Below are positions 54,258-62,314 of a stretch of DNA of 64,000 nucleotides, piece by piece. Made by a program: the position numbers and the translations under genes. Within the stretch, counting starts at the first letter, position 1. The number at the start of each line of letters is the position of its first letter. The DNA comes from Actinoplanes lobatus. Its GTDB lineage: Bacteria > Actinomycetota > Actinomycetes > Mycobacteriales > Micromonosporaceae. Where the stretch lies: positions 3,105,001 to 3,169,000 of the forward strand of contig NZ_JACHNC010000001.1 in assembly GCF_014205215.1 (NCBI RefSeq), written 5' to 3'. The notes beneath the pieces are model-generated. The model was not told the origin of the DNA and did no database searches. It was given only the letters and a program-made list of their open reading frames with translations.

Positions 54258-55040
54258 TCAGGCGGAGGGGAGCAGCAGGGTGGTGTACCAGTCGGCGAGC
54301 GGCGCCGCGGCGAAGACCGCCAGGAAGGCGCCGGCCAGCATGTACGGGCCGAAGGGCACCCGGGTCTTGCGGCTGACCACTTTGAGGGCCAGCAGGACGC
54401 CGCCGACCAGACCACCGAGCAGGAACGCGGCGAAGGCGCCGACCGTGAACGCGTTCCAGCCGAGCCAGCCGAGGTAGAAGCCGAGCAGCGGGGCCAGCTT
54501 CACGTCGCCGCCACCCATGCCCCAGATCGCGAGCACCCGGTAGACCAGGTAGAGCAGGGCCGCGGCGAGGGCGCCGCGGAGCAGGTCGCCGGGGGAGCCG
54601 GCGGCCAGCGAGACCGGCGCCAGGAGCGCGACGGCCACGCCGTACGAGGGAAGGACGATCTTGTTGGGCAGCCGCATGACGTCCAGGTCGATCATCGCCA
54701 GGGCGATCGCGACGGCGGCCAGGTAGAGGTAGGCGGGCAGTTCCCAGGACCAGCCGAAGCGTGCCGCGACCGCCGCGAAGAGGACGGCCGTGCCGGCCTC
54801 GACCATCGGGTAGCGGGCGCTGATCCGGGTGCCGCAGTCGGCGCACCGGCCGCGCAGCATGAGCCAGCCGAGCACCGGCACGTTGTGCCGGGCCCGGACC
54901 GGGTTCCCACATTCCGGGCAGTGCGACCCGGGACGGATCAGTGACTCGTCGCGGGGCACCCGGTGGATCACCACGTTCAGGAAGGATCCGATGGCCAGGC
55001 CGAGCACCGTGACGAGTCCGATCAACAGGGACTGCGGCAT
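54258..55040 (-). CDS. pilD: Type IV prepilin peptidase/methyltransferase
   Basis: A 260-residue polytopic aspartyl protease that removes the prepilin leader and N-methylates the new N-terminus. Two zinc-binding CxxC pairs (HCPECGNPVRARHNVP and ADCGTRIS) in the methyltransferase loop and the catalytic aspartates in IDLDVMRLPN and WGMGGGDVKL are present. About eight helices can be placed. ATG start. The gene is the first one after the hairpin downstream of pilA. Confidence 0.93.
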   Translation of the reverse strand: MPQSLLIGLVTVLGLAIGSFLNVVIHRVPRDESLIRPGSHCPECGNPVRARHNVPVLGWLMLRGRCADCGTRISARYPMVEAGTAVLFAAVAARFGWSWELPAYLYLAAVAIALAMIDLDVMRLPNKIVLPSYGVAVALLAPVSLAAGSPGDLLRGALAAALLYLVYRVLAIWGMGGGDVKLAPLLGFYLGWLGWNAFTVGAFAAFLLGGLVGGVLLALKVVSRKTRVPFGPYMLAGAFLAVFAAAPLADWYTTLLLPSA

Positions 55041-55076
55041 GGTCGTACCTCCTCCGGGCCGAACGTGAGCGGGGGT

Positions 55077-55107
55077 GCGGGGTGGTGGCTCGGTGCCACC
55101 ACCCCGC
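55077..55107 (-). terminator. Strong hairpin between pilA and pilD
   Basis: A 13-bp perfect stem GCGGGGTGGTGGC/GCCACCACCCCGC with a five-base loop lies 21 bp after the pilA stop. No T-run follows. It could be a partial terminator or mRNA stabiliser that raises pilin levels over the assembly proteins downstream. Confidence 0.65.
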
Positions 55108-55128
55108 GGGGGCCTACCGTTCTGTGAA

Positions 55129-55611
55129 TCAGAGGGCGCAGTCGGCCTTCAGGCCACCGGTCTTCTCGCTGAGCGAGCCGTCGCTGTCGTAGAGGAACCA
55201 CTTGCCGGAGGTGCCACCGTCGTTCGCGGCGCAGATCTTGTAGGGGCTGCTGTCGTTGGCTCCCGGCACGTAGTAGAGCTTGGTGCCGTCGGAAACGGTG
55301 ATCTTGCCTTCCTGAAGGGTGGCGCCACTCTTCGCTTCGAGCTTGATCGACGCACCGTCACCGGTGGTGTTCTCAGCCTTCTTGGGGTAGGCGTTGCTGT
55401 TGGCGGTGTAGAACTGCTCGACCGCGCTGATCGCGCCGCGGACATCCGACTGCGCCGCCTTGTCGGCAGCGCCCTGCCGGTAGTTCATGTACACCGGCAC
55501 GGCGATCGCGACCAGCACACCGATGATGACCACCACGACCAGGAGCTCGATCAGGGTGAAGCCCTCGTCGTTCTTCTTGCCGGCGCGGAGTCGGGCGATG
55601 ATGTCCTGCAT
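55129..55611 (-). CDS. pilA: Type IV major pilin
   Basis: A 160-residue prepilin. A charged leader MQDIIARLRAGKKNDEG is cut by PilD before the Phe of GFTLIELLVVVVIIGVL, the N-terminal hydrophobic helix with the invariant Glu at +5. The globular part (VEQFYTANSNAYPKKAEN, then DGTKLYYVPGANDS) has two cysteines (KICAAND and a second at KADCAL) that probably form the D-region disulfide. The ATG has GGAGG eight bases upstream. Confidence 0.95.
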   Translation of the reverse strand: MQDIIARLRAGKKNDEGFTLIELLVVVVIIGVLVAIAVPVYMNYRQGAADKAAQSDVRGAISAVEQFYTANSNAYPKKAENTTGDGASIKLEAKSGATLQEGKITVSDGTKLYYVPGANDSSPYKICAANDGGTSGKWFLYDSDGSLSEKTGGLKADCAL

Positions 55612-55733
55612 TCGGGGTGCCTCCATGGGCGTGGGGTGGTTGGGGAAGGGCCGGGCTCGGGCGCCCGGGAGGGTGTTGCTGTCGGCCGTCGGGAGTCGGC
55701 CGGGAGAACGGCGGTGGCGTCGTTGCCGGGCCG

Positions 55734-56963
55734 TCAGCCCTGGATGTTCTGGTAGATCGTGAACATCGGCAGGTAGAGGCAGATGACCATGCCGCCGACC
55801 ACGGTGCCCATGACGAGCACCATGATGGGTTCGATGGACGCGGTCAGGGACTCGGCCGCGGCGTCGACCTCGCGGTCGTAGAAATCGGCAACCTTGTCGA
55901 GCATCTGACTGATCTGACCGCTCTCTTCACCGACCTCGATCATCTGGGTGACCATGGCCGGGAAGATCGGGTGATGCCGTAGTGCCGAAGACATCGGGTT
56001 GCCGTCCCGAACGGTCGCCTGGACGTCCTTCATCGCGGCGTTGATGATTTCGTTGCCGGTGGTCTCGCCGACCACCGTCAGTGCCTGCATGACCGGAACA
56101 CCGACGTTCAGGAGCAGGCCGAGGTTGCGGGAGAAGCGGCTCATGGCGAGCTTCTGGAGCAGTGGCCCGAAGACCGGCATCCGCATCTTGATCTTGTCGA
56201 CCTTGAGGCGGAACTCCTCGCTGGCGCGCATCCGGCGCTTGTAGAGGACGCTTCCACCGATCATCGAGCCCAGCGCGAGCGGCCCGATCCAGCCCATGTT
56301 GTGGCTGATGGTGACCAGGGACTGGGTGATCGCCGGCAGCTCGCCACCGAGGTTCTTGAACATCTCCTCGAAGATCGGGACGATGAAGATCAGTACGCCG
56401 GCGATCATGACGAAGGTGAATGCCAGCACGATCGCCGGATAGGTCAGCGCGCCCTTGATCTTGCCGCGGAGCGCGGTGTCCTTCTCCAGGCTCTCGGCGA
56501 TCTGTTCGAGGGCCTGGTCGATCATGCCGCCCGTCTCACCGGCCCGGATCATGGCGATCATCAGGCGCGGGAAGACGCGGTCGTGTTTGGCCATCGACGC
56601 CGAGAGCCCGGCACCCCCGGCCACGTCGGTGCTCACCTCGGCGATCGCCTTCTTCAAGGCCGGCGCGGAGGTCTGCTCCTCGAGGATCGCCAGCGACCGC
56701 AGCAGCGACATGCCGGACGCGGTCATCGTGGCGAACTGCCGTGCGAACACGGCGAGGTCCTTCAGCTTGACGCCGCTGCCCAGGCCGGGGATCTTGATCT
56801 CCATCTGGAGACCCTTGCCGGACTCGGTGACGCCGAGCGGCACGTCACCGCGCTGGCGCAGCATGTGGGTGGCGGCGGCCTCGTTGGGCGCCTCGATGGT
56901 GCCCTTGGCCTTCTTGCCGGTGGCGTCGATCGCCTCGTACCGGAAGGTCTTGGTGGACGCCAT
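55734..56963 (-). CDS. pilC: Type IV pilus platform protein PilC
   Basis: A 409-residue inner-membrane platform protein of the T2SF superfamily. Two T2SF repeats are visible: FARQFATMTASGMSLLRSLA with AGETGGMIDQALEQIA, and MSRFSRNLGLLLNVGVPVMQ with VGEESGQISQMLDKVADFYD. Helices lie near 170-190 (PAIVLAFTFVMIAGVLIFIV) and 375-395. It starts four bases after the pilT stop. It couples the PilB and PilT motors to fibre growth and retraction. Confidence 0.95.
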   Translation of the reverse strand: MASTKTFRYEAIDATGKKAKGTIEAPNEAAATHMLRQRGDVPLGVTESGKGLQMEIKIPGLGSGVKLKDLAVFARQFATMTASGMSLLRSLAILEEQTSAPALKKAIAEVSTDVAGGAGLSASMAKHDRVFPRLMIAMIRAGETGGMIDQALEQIAESLEKDTALRGKIKGALTYPAIVLAFTFVMIAGVLIFIVPIFEEMFKNLGGELPAITQSLVTISHNMGWIGPLALGSMIGGSVLYKRRMRASEEFRLKVDKIKMRMPVFGPLLQKLAMSRFSRNLGLLLNVGVPVMQALTVVGETTGNEIINAAMKDVQATVRDGNPMSSALRHHPIFPAMVTQMIEVGEESGQISQMLDKVADFYDREVDAAAESLTASIEPIMVLVMGTVVGGMVICLYLPMFTIYQNIQG

Positions 56964-56967
56964 CGGA

Positions 56968-58086
56968 TCACACCCGTCCCACGAGGCGCTTGAGCTCCTC
57001 GGCGGAATGGCAGATCTCCAGCGCGGCCGCCAGGCTGACCAGGCCCTCCCGGACCTTCTCGGCCAGGTGCTGGTCGAAGCCGAGCATGCCCTCGCTGCCG
57101 CCGGCCTGCATGAAGGACGGGATCTGGTGCGTCTTGCCCTCCCGGATCAGGCTCCGGATGGCCGGCGTACAGGTCAGGATCTCGCAGATCACCTGGCGCC
57201 CCTTTCCGTCGGCGGTCGGCGCCAGCGCCTGGGTGATCACACCCTGGAGGCTGGCCGCCAACTGGGCACGGATCTGGAGCTGCTGGTGCGGGGGGAAGAT
57301 GTCGATGACACGGTCGATGGTCTGGGTGGCGCTCTGCGTGTGCAGGGTCGCCATCACCAGGTGACCGGTCTCCGCGGCGGTCAGCGCCGTCGCGGTGGTC
57401 TCCAGGTCACGGAGCTCGCCGACCAGGATGATGTCGGGGTCCTGCCGCAGCGCGTGCTTGAGCGCGCTGGCGAAGGTGCCGGTGTCGGCGCCGACCTCCC
57501 GCTGGTTCACCACACACCGCTTGTGCGGGTGCAGGAACTCGATCGGGTCCTCGATCGTGATGATGTGGTCGGCCCGGCTGCGGTTGGCCAGGTCGAGCAG
57601 TGAGGCCAGGGTGGTGGTCTTGCCGGAACCGGTCGGGCCGGTCACCAGGACGAGACCGCGGGGCAGGTGGGCGAAGCGGGCCACCGACTCCGGCATACCC
57701 AGCTCGTCCAGCGGCTTGATCTTGTGCGGGATGGCCCGGAAGACCGCGCCGTACGAGGCCCGCTGGCGGTACAGGTTGCCGCGGAACCGGGAGACGCCGA
57801 CGATGCTGTACGCGAAGTCCAGCTCCTGCTCCCGCAGGAAGGTCTCCCACTGCTCCCCGGTGACCGCCGCGCGGGCCAGCAGCTCGGTGTCGGCGGTGTT
57901 GAGCCTGCCGTAACCGGGCACCGGCAGAAGCGAGCCGTTCACCCGCATCATCGGTGGGGAGCCGACGGTCAGGTGGAGGTCGGAGCCCTTCGACTCGACC
58001 AGGGTGACGAGCAGGTGGTTGAGCACGTCCAGGTCGTCCGTGGAGGCGCCGGCGCCGTGCCGTGCCTCGTGCTGGAGCGTGCTCAT
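56968..58086 (-). CDS. pilT: Pilus retraction ATPase PilT
   Basis: A 372-residue hexameric ATPase that powers pilus retraction and twitching. It has SKGSDLHLTVGSPPMMRVNG, Walker A GPTGSGKTTTLASLL, the Asp box IITIEDPIEFLH, Walker B PDIILVGELRDLETT and the His box GHLVMATLHTQSA. PilT-type length and the lack of a Cys4 finger separate it from PilB. Its presence implies retractable pili. The gap to pilB is 107 bp. Confidence 0.95.
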   Translation of the reverse strand: MSTLQHEARHGAGASTDDLDVLNHLLVTLVESKGSDLHLTVGSPPMMRVNGSLLPVPGYGRLNTADTELLARAAVTGEQWETFLREQELDFAYSIVGVSRFRGNLYRQRASYGAVFRAIPHKIKPLDELGMPESVARFAHLPRGLVLVTGPTGSGKTTTLASLLDLANRSRADHIITIEDPIEFLHPHKRCVVNQREVGADTGTFASALKHALRQDPDIILVGELRDLETTATALTAAETGHLVMATLHTQSATQTIDRVIDIFPPHQQLQIRAQLAASLQGVITQALAPTADGKGRQVICEILTCTPAIRSLIREGKTHQIPSFMQAGGSEGMLGFDQHLAEKVREGLVSLAAALEICHSAEELKRLVGRV

Positions 58087-58193
58087 CTGTTCCCCCGGGT
58101 CCCGCTCGGTGTTTCCGACGCTTGTTGATTCGGCACCGGGGGAGTCCGGTTTAGGAGCGCTCGGGTGCGGTGCGGGTTCAGCCCCGCAACCGT

Positions 58194-59864
58194 TCAGACG
58201 GCCACCCGGGAGATCTCACGGATCGAGGTCAGGCCGCCCGCCGCCTTGGCCAGGCCGTCGGCGCGCAGGTCGTACATGCCCTGGGCCACGGCGACCTCGC
58301 GGATCTCGCCGGCCGCGGCCCGCCGGATGCACAGCGACTCGATCTCCGGGCTCACCGGCATCACCTCGTGCACCGCGATCCGGCCCTTGTACCCGGTGTT
58401 CGCGCAGTTCCGGCAGCCCACCGGCCGGTACAGCACCTCCGGGAAGGCCAGGTCCGCCAGCGGCCACTGGGCGCCGATGATCTCCTCCTCGGTCGGGGCG
58501 TACGGCTCCTTGCACCAGTCGCAGATCCGCCGTGCCAGACGCTGGGCCAGCACGCAGTCGAGTGACGAGCCGACCAGGAACGGCTCGATGCCCATCTCGG
58601 TGAGCCGGGTGACCGCGCCCGGGGCGTCGTTGGTGTGCAGCGTGGAGAGCAGCAGGTGACCGGTGAGCGCGGCCTCGACCGCGATCTGCGCGGTGGCGCC
58701 GTCCCGGATCTCACCGATCAGGACCACGTCCGGGTCGGTACGCAGGATCGCCGGCAGCACCGCCGCGAAGGTCAGCCCGGCCTTGGCGTTGACCTGTACC
58801 TGGTTGATGCCGCGCAGCCGGTACTCGACCGGGTCCTCGACCGTGATCACGTTGATCTCCGGCCGGCTGATCTTGCCGAGGGTGGCGTACAGGGTGGTCG
58901 ACTTGCCGGAGCCGGTCGGGCCGGTGACCAGCACCATCCCGTGCGGCTTGGTGAACGACGCGGAGAAGCGCTCCAGGTTGTGCTGGGTGAAGCCGAGCTT
59001 CGCCAGGTCCAGGTCGATGCCGCCGCCGGTGTCCAGGACCCGGAGCACGATCTTCTCGCCCCAGACCGTGGGCAGTGTGGCGGTACGCAGGTCGACCGTA
59101 CGGTCGCGGATCAGGGCGGTGATCCGGCCGTTCTGCGGGATCCGCTTCTCGGTGATGTCGACCCCGGACATGATCTTGATGCGGGAGATCAGCGCCGACA
59201 TCACGCCCCGGGGCACGATGTCCACCTCGTGCAGCACGCCGTCGATCCGGTAGCGGACCCGCATGTCGTCCTCGGTCGGCTCCAGATGCAGGTCGGAGGC
59301 GCGGTTCATGACGGCCTGCTCGATCAGGCTGTTCACGTACCGGACGATCGGGGCGTCGTCGGTGCTGGTGGCCTGGGCCGCCATGCCGGCCTGGTCGTCC
59401 TGCCCCTCGTCGGCCAGGTCGGCCAGGTCGGCGCCCTCACGCTGGAGCCGCTCGATGTACCGGCGGACCTCGCTGCGCGCCACCACCACCGGGCGGATGG
59501 TCATGCCGGTGGAGGCCCGTACGTCGTCCAGCGCCACCACGTCGGCCGGGTCGGTGACGCCGACCATCAGCTCGTTGTTGTTGATCGACAGGCCGAGCAC
59601 CCGGTGCCGGAGCACCACCGGCAGCGGGATCCGCTTCAGCGCGGCCGGCTCCGGGGTGAACCCGACCAGGTCCAGCGTCTTGATCCCGAACGCCGCGGCG
59701 GCCGCCTCGGTGAGCTGCTCCTCGGTGACCACCTGATCGTTGATCAGCACCGCACGCACCGACCGGCCGCTGCGCTGGGCCTCCGCCGCGGCACGGTCGA
59801 CCGCGGCGGGGTCCACGCCGATCTGTTTCAGGGCGTCGAGCAGCGGGCGGAAGGTCTGATCCAT
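58194..59864 (-). CDS. pilB: Pilus assembly ATPase PilB
   Basis: A 556-residue extension ATPase. The N-terminal GspE-type domain holds VLINDQVVTEEQLTEAAAAA. The motor domain contains Walker A GPTGSGKSTTLYATL, Asp box TVEDPVEYRLRGINQVQVN, Walker B PDVVLIGEIRDGATAQ and GHLLLSTLHTNDAPGAVTRL. The Cys4 zinc site (CDWCKEPY, later CRNCANTGYKGR) is complete. The ATG begins MDQTFRPLLDALK. Only 32 bp separate it from the AraC-type gene upstream on the same strand. Confidence 0.95.
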   Translation of the reverse strand: MDQTFRPLLDALKQIGVDPAAVDRAAAEAQRSGRSVRAVLINDQVVTEEQLTEAAAAAFGIKTLDLVGFTPEPAALKRIPLPVVLRHRVLGLSINNNELMVGVTDPADVVALDDVRASTGMTIRPVVVARSEVRRYIERLQREGADLADLADEGQDDQAGMAAQATSTDDAPIVRYVNSLIEQAVMNRASDLHLEPTEDDMRVRYRIDGVLHEVDIVPRGVMSALISRIKIMSGVDITEKRIPQNGRITALIRDRTVDLRTATLPTVWGEKIVLRVLDTGGGIDLDLAKLGFTQHNLERFSASFTKPHGMVLVTGPTGSGKSTTLYATLGKISRPEINVITVEDPVEYRLRGINQVQVNAKAGLTFAAVLPAILRTDPDVVLIGEIRDGATAQIAVEAALTGHLLLSTLHTNDAPGAVTRLTEMGIEPFLVGSSLDCVLAQRLARRICDWCKEPYAPTEEEIIGAQWPLADLAFPEVLYRPVGCRNCANTGYKGRIAVHEVMPVSPEIESLCIRRAAAGEIREVAVAQGMYDLRADGLAKAAGGLTSIREISRVAV

Positions 59865-59896
59865 GCGTACCTCAGGGCGGCGGAGGGAAAGAGCGC

Positions 59897-60958
59897 TCAT
59901 TGCCCCATCGGAAGGTTTCGCCCGGAACTGAGCGCGCGAAGATCGGGCCGGAAGGTCCGCCGGTACGCCGACGGCGCCACCCCGATCGTGGCGTGCATGT
60001 GCTGCCGCAGCGCGGTGGCGCTGCCCAGCCCGGCCCGGCGGGCCACCGACTCCACCGCCAGGTCGGTCGACTCCAGCAGGATGCGGGCGTGCTCGACCCG
60101 CTGACGGAGCAGCCACTGCCGCGGGCTGAGCCCGGTCTCGTCACGGAACCGGCGGGTGAACGTCCGTACGCTCATCCGGGCGTGCCCGGCCATCTCCTCC
60201 AGGGTGACCGGCTCGGCCAGCCGGTCCAGCACCCAGGCCCGGGTCGGTTCGGTGCCCGAACCCTGCGCGTCCGGCACCGGCCGCTCGATGAACTGCGCCT
60301 GACCGCCGTCCCGCCAGGGCGGCACCACGCAGCGGCGGGCCGTCCGGTTGGCCACCGCGGCGCCGTGGTCGCTGCGGACGATGTGCAGGCACAGGTCCAC
60401 GCCGGCGCCCACCCCGGCCGAGGTGAGCACGTCCCCGTCGTCGACGAAGAGCACGTCGAAGTCCCATCGCACCCGCGGGTACAGCCCGCCGATCCGCTCG
60501 GCCCAGGCCCAGTGGGTGGCGGCCGGGCGGCCGTCCAGCAGGCCGGCGGCGGCCAGCACCGACGCCCCGGTGCAGATGGAGACGATCCGGGCGCCCCGGG
60601 CCGCGGCGGCGACCAGCGCCTCCCGCACGTCGTCCGGCAGGGTCCCGTCGGTCACCGGGCCGCCCTTGTGGATCCCCGGGACGATCACCGTGTCGGCCTC
60701 GGCGAGCTGCTCCAGGCCGTACTCCGGGATCAGGGTGAAGCCGGCCTCGGCGATCACCGGGGCCGGACCGCAGACCCGGACCCGGTACAGCCGGTTCTCC
60801 TCGTCGTCGCGCGCCGACAGGAACACCTGGGTGGGCGTGCCCAGGTCGAAGGGGACGAGGCCCTCCAGGACGAGGATGGCAATGAGATGTTTTTCAATCC
60901 GATTCAAGGGCGGGGGGTGGGGCGGTTGGATGGGGTTCATGGCCTGATTCTTGCGCAT
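59897..60958 (-). CDS. GlxA-family AraC-type regulator (DJ-1 domain plus HTH)
   Basis: A 353-residue regulator. Residues 25-200 form a DJ-1/PfpI-like domain (AILVLEGLVPFDLGTPTQVF, then VSICTGASVLAAAGLLDGR with the elbow Cys, and ATHWAWAERIG). Residues 250-335 carry two AraC helix-turn-helix motifs (VTLEEMAGHARMSVRTFTRR and VESVARRAGLGSATALRQHM). Divergent from the MFS gene, which it may regulate; on the other side it could be cotranscribed with pilB, 32 bp downstream. ATG at 60958, with a second ATG at 60940. Confidence 0.9.
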   Translation of the reverse strand: MRKNQAMNPIQPPHPPPLNRIEKHLIAILVLEGLVPFDLGTPTQVFLSARDDEENRLYRVRVCGPAPVIAEAGFTLIPEYGLEQLAEADTVIVPGIHKGGPVTDGTLPDDVREALVAAAARGARIVSICTGASVLAAAGLLDGRPAATHWAWAERIGGLYPRVRWDFDVLFVDDGDVLTSAGVGAGVDLCLHIVRSDHGAAVANRTARRCVVPPWRDGGQAQFIERPVPDAQGSGTEPTRAWVLDRLAEPVTLEEMAGHARMSVRTFTRRFRDETGLSPRQWLLRQRVEHARILLESTDLAVESVARRAGLGSATALRQHMHATIGVAPSAYRRTFRPDLRALSSGRNLPMGQ

Positions 60959-61011
60959 GATGGCTTCCCGGCCACTCGTCCGGCGGTTCCCGAAGCAGCA
61001 GGATCAGTTCC

Positions 61012-62277
61012 GTGAGACGTATTCATCCCGCCTGGTCCGTCGCAGCGGTGACCTTCGTAGCGCTGCTCGGCGCGGCCGGCTTCCGCGCCACCCCGTCCGT
61101 CATGCTCCAGCCGCTGCACGAGGAGTTCGGCTGGTCGCTCGGCACCATCTCGGCCGCCGTCTCGGTGAACCTGCTGCTCTACGGCCTGACCGCGCCGTTC
61201 GCCGCGGCCCTGATGAACCGGTTCGGCGTCCGCCGGGTCGCGATGGCCGCGCTGCTGCTGGTCTCCGCGGGCTCCGGCCTGACCCTGTGGATGACCCAGA
61301 GCTGGCAGCTGGTGCTCTGCTGGGGCGTGCTGGTCGGCCTCGGCACCGGCTCGCTCGCCCTCGGTTTCGTCGCCACCATCACCGGGCGCTGGTTCGTCCG
61401 GCACCGCGGCCTGGTCACCGGCGTGCTCACCGCGGCCGGGGCGACCGGCAACCTGATCTTCCTGCCGGTGCTGTCCCGGATCGTCGAGTCGGACGGCTGG
61501 CGCACGGCGGCGGTCACCGTGTCGATCGCGGCGCTCGCCGTCGTACCCCTGCTCGGGTGGAAGCTGCGGGACCACCCGGCGGAGGTGGGCGTCCCGGCGC
61601 TCGGGGCCACCGAGATCGAGACGCCGGTGAAACCGGCCGGAGGGGCCGCGGGAAACGCGCTGCGGGCCCTCCGCGACGCTGCCCGGACCAGGGCGTTCTG
61701 GCTGCTCGCGGGCGGGTTCGCGATCTGTGGGGCGACCACCAACGGACTGGTCGGCACGCACTTCATCCCGGCCGCGCACGATCACGGGATGCCGCAGACC
61801 ACCGCCGCGACGCTGCTCGCGGTGGTCGGCGTCTTCGACGTGGTGGGGACCATCGCGTCCGGCTGGCTGACCGACCGGGTGGACAGCCGGATCCTGCTCG
61901 GCGCCTACTACGCGCTGCGCGGGCTGTCCCTGCTGGTGCTGCCGTCCCTGTTCGCGGCCACCGCGCACCCCAGCATGCTGATCTTCGTCCTCTTCTACGG
62001 GCTGGACTGGGTGGCCACCGTGCCGCCGACCGTGACGCTCTGCCGGGAGTACTTCGGCGCGGCCGGGCCGATCGTCTTCGGCTGGGTCTTCGCCTCGCAC
62101 CAGTTCGGCGCGGCGGCCGCCGCCACCGCGGCCGGGCTGGCCCGCGACCGGTTCGGCGACTACACGATGGCCTGGTACGTGGCCGGCGGCCTGGCGATCC
62201 TCGGCGCGGTCCTGAGCCTGATGCTGTACGCCGGGAAGCGGCTCCCCGTCATCGAGGAACTACGCGTTCCGGCGTGA
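61012..62277 (+). CDS. MFS transporter
   Basis: A 421-residue major facilitator protein with 12 predicted helices. The loop after helix 2 has ALMNRFGVRRVAMAAL, the related loop between helices 8 and 9 GWLTDRVDSRILLGAYY, and the N-terminal half FRATPSVMLQPLHEEFGWSL. It resembles monocarboxylate/oxalate-formate-type transporters in general build. The substrate is not known. GTG start. The GlxA-type regulator is divergent across 53 bp, a typical regulator-transporter pair. Confidence 0.88.
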   Translation: MRRIHPAWSVAAVTFVALLGAAGFRATPSVMLQPLHEEFGWSLGTISAAVSVNLLLYGLTAPFAAALMNRFGVRRVAMAALLLVSAGSGLTLWMTQSWQLVLCWGVLVGLGTGSLALGFVATITGRWFVRHRGLVTGVLTAAGATGNLIFLPVLSRIVESDGWRTAAVTVSIAALAVVPLLGWKLRDHPAEVGVPALGATEIETPVKPAGGAAGNALRALRDAARTRAFWLLAGGFAICGATTNGLVGTHFIPAAHDHGMPQTTAATLLAVVGVFDVVGTIASGWLTDRVDSRILLGAYYALRGLSLLVLPSLFAATAHPSMLIFVLFYGLDWVATVPPTVTLCREYFGAAGPIVFGWVFASHQFGAAAAATAAGLARDRFGDYTMAWYVAGGLAILGAVLSLMLYAGKRLPVIEELRVPA

Positions 62278-62314
62278 CTATTCTGTGGCCAGGGATCCAC
62301 GTACGGTAATCGGC

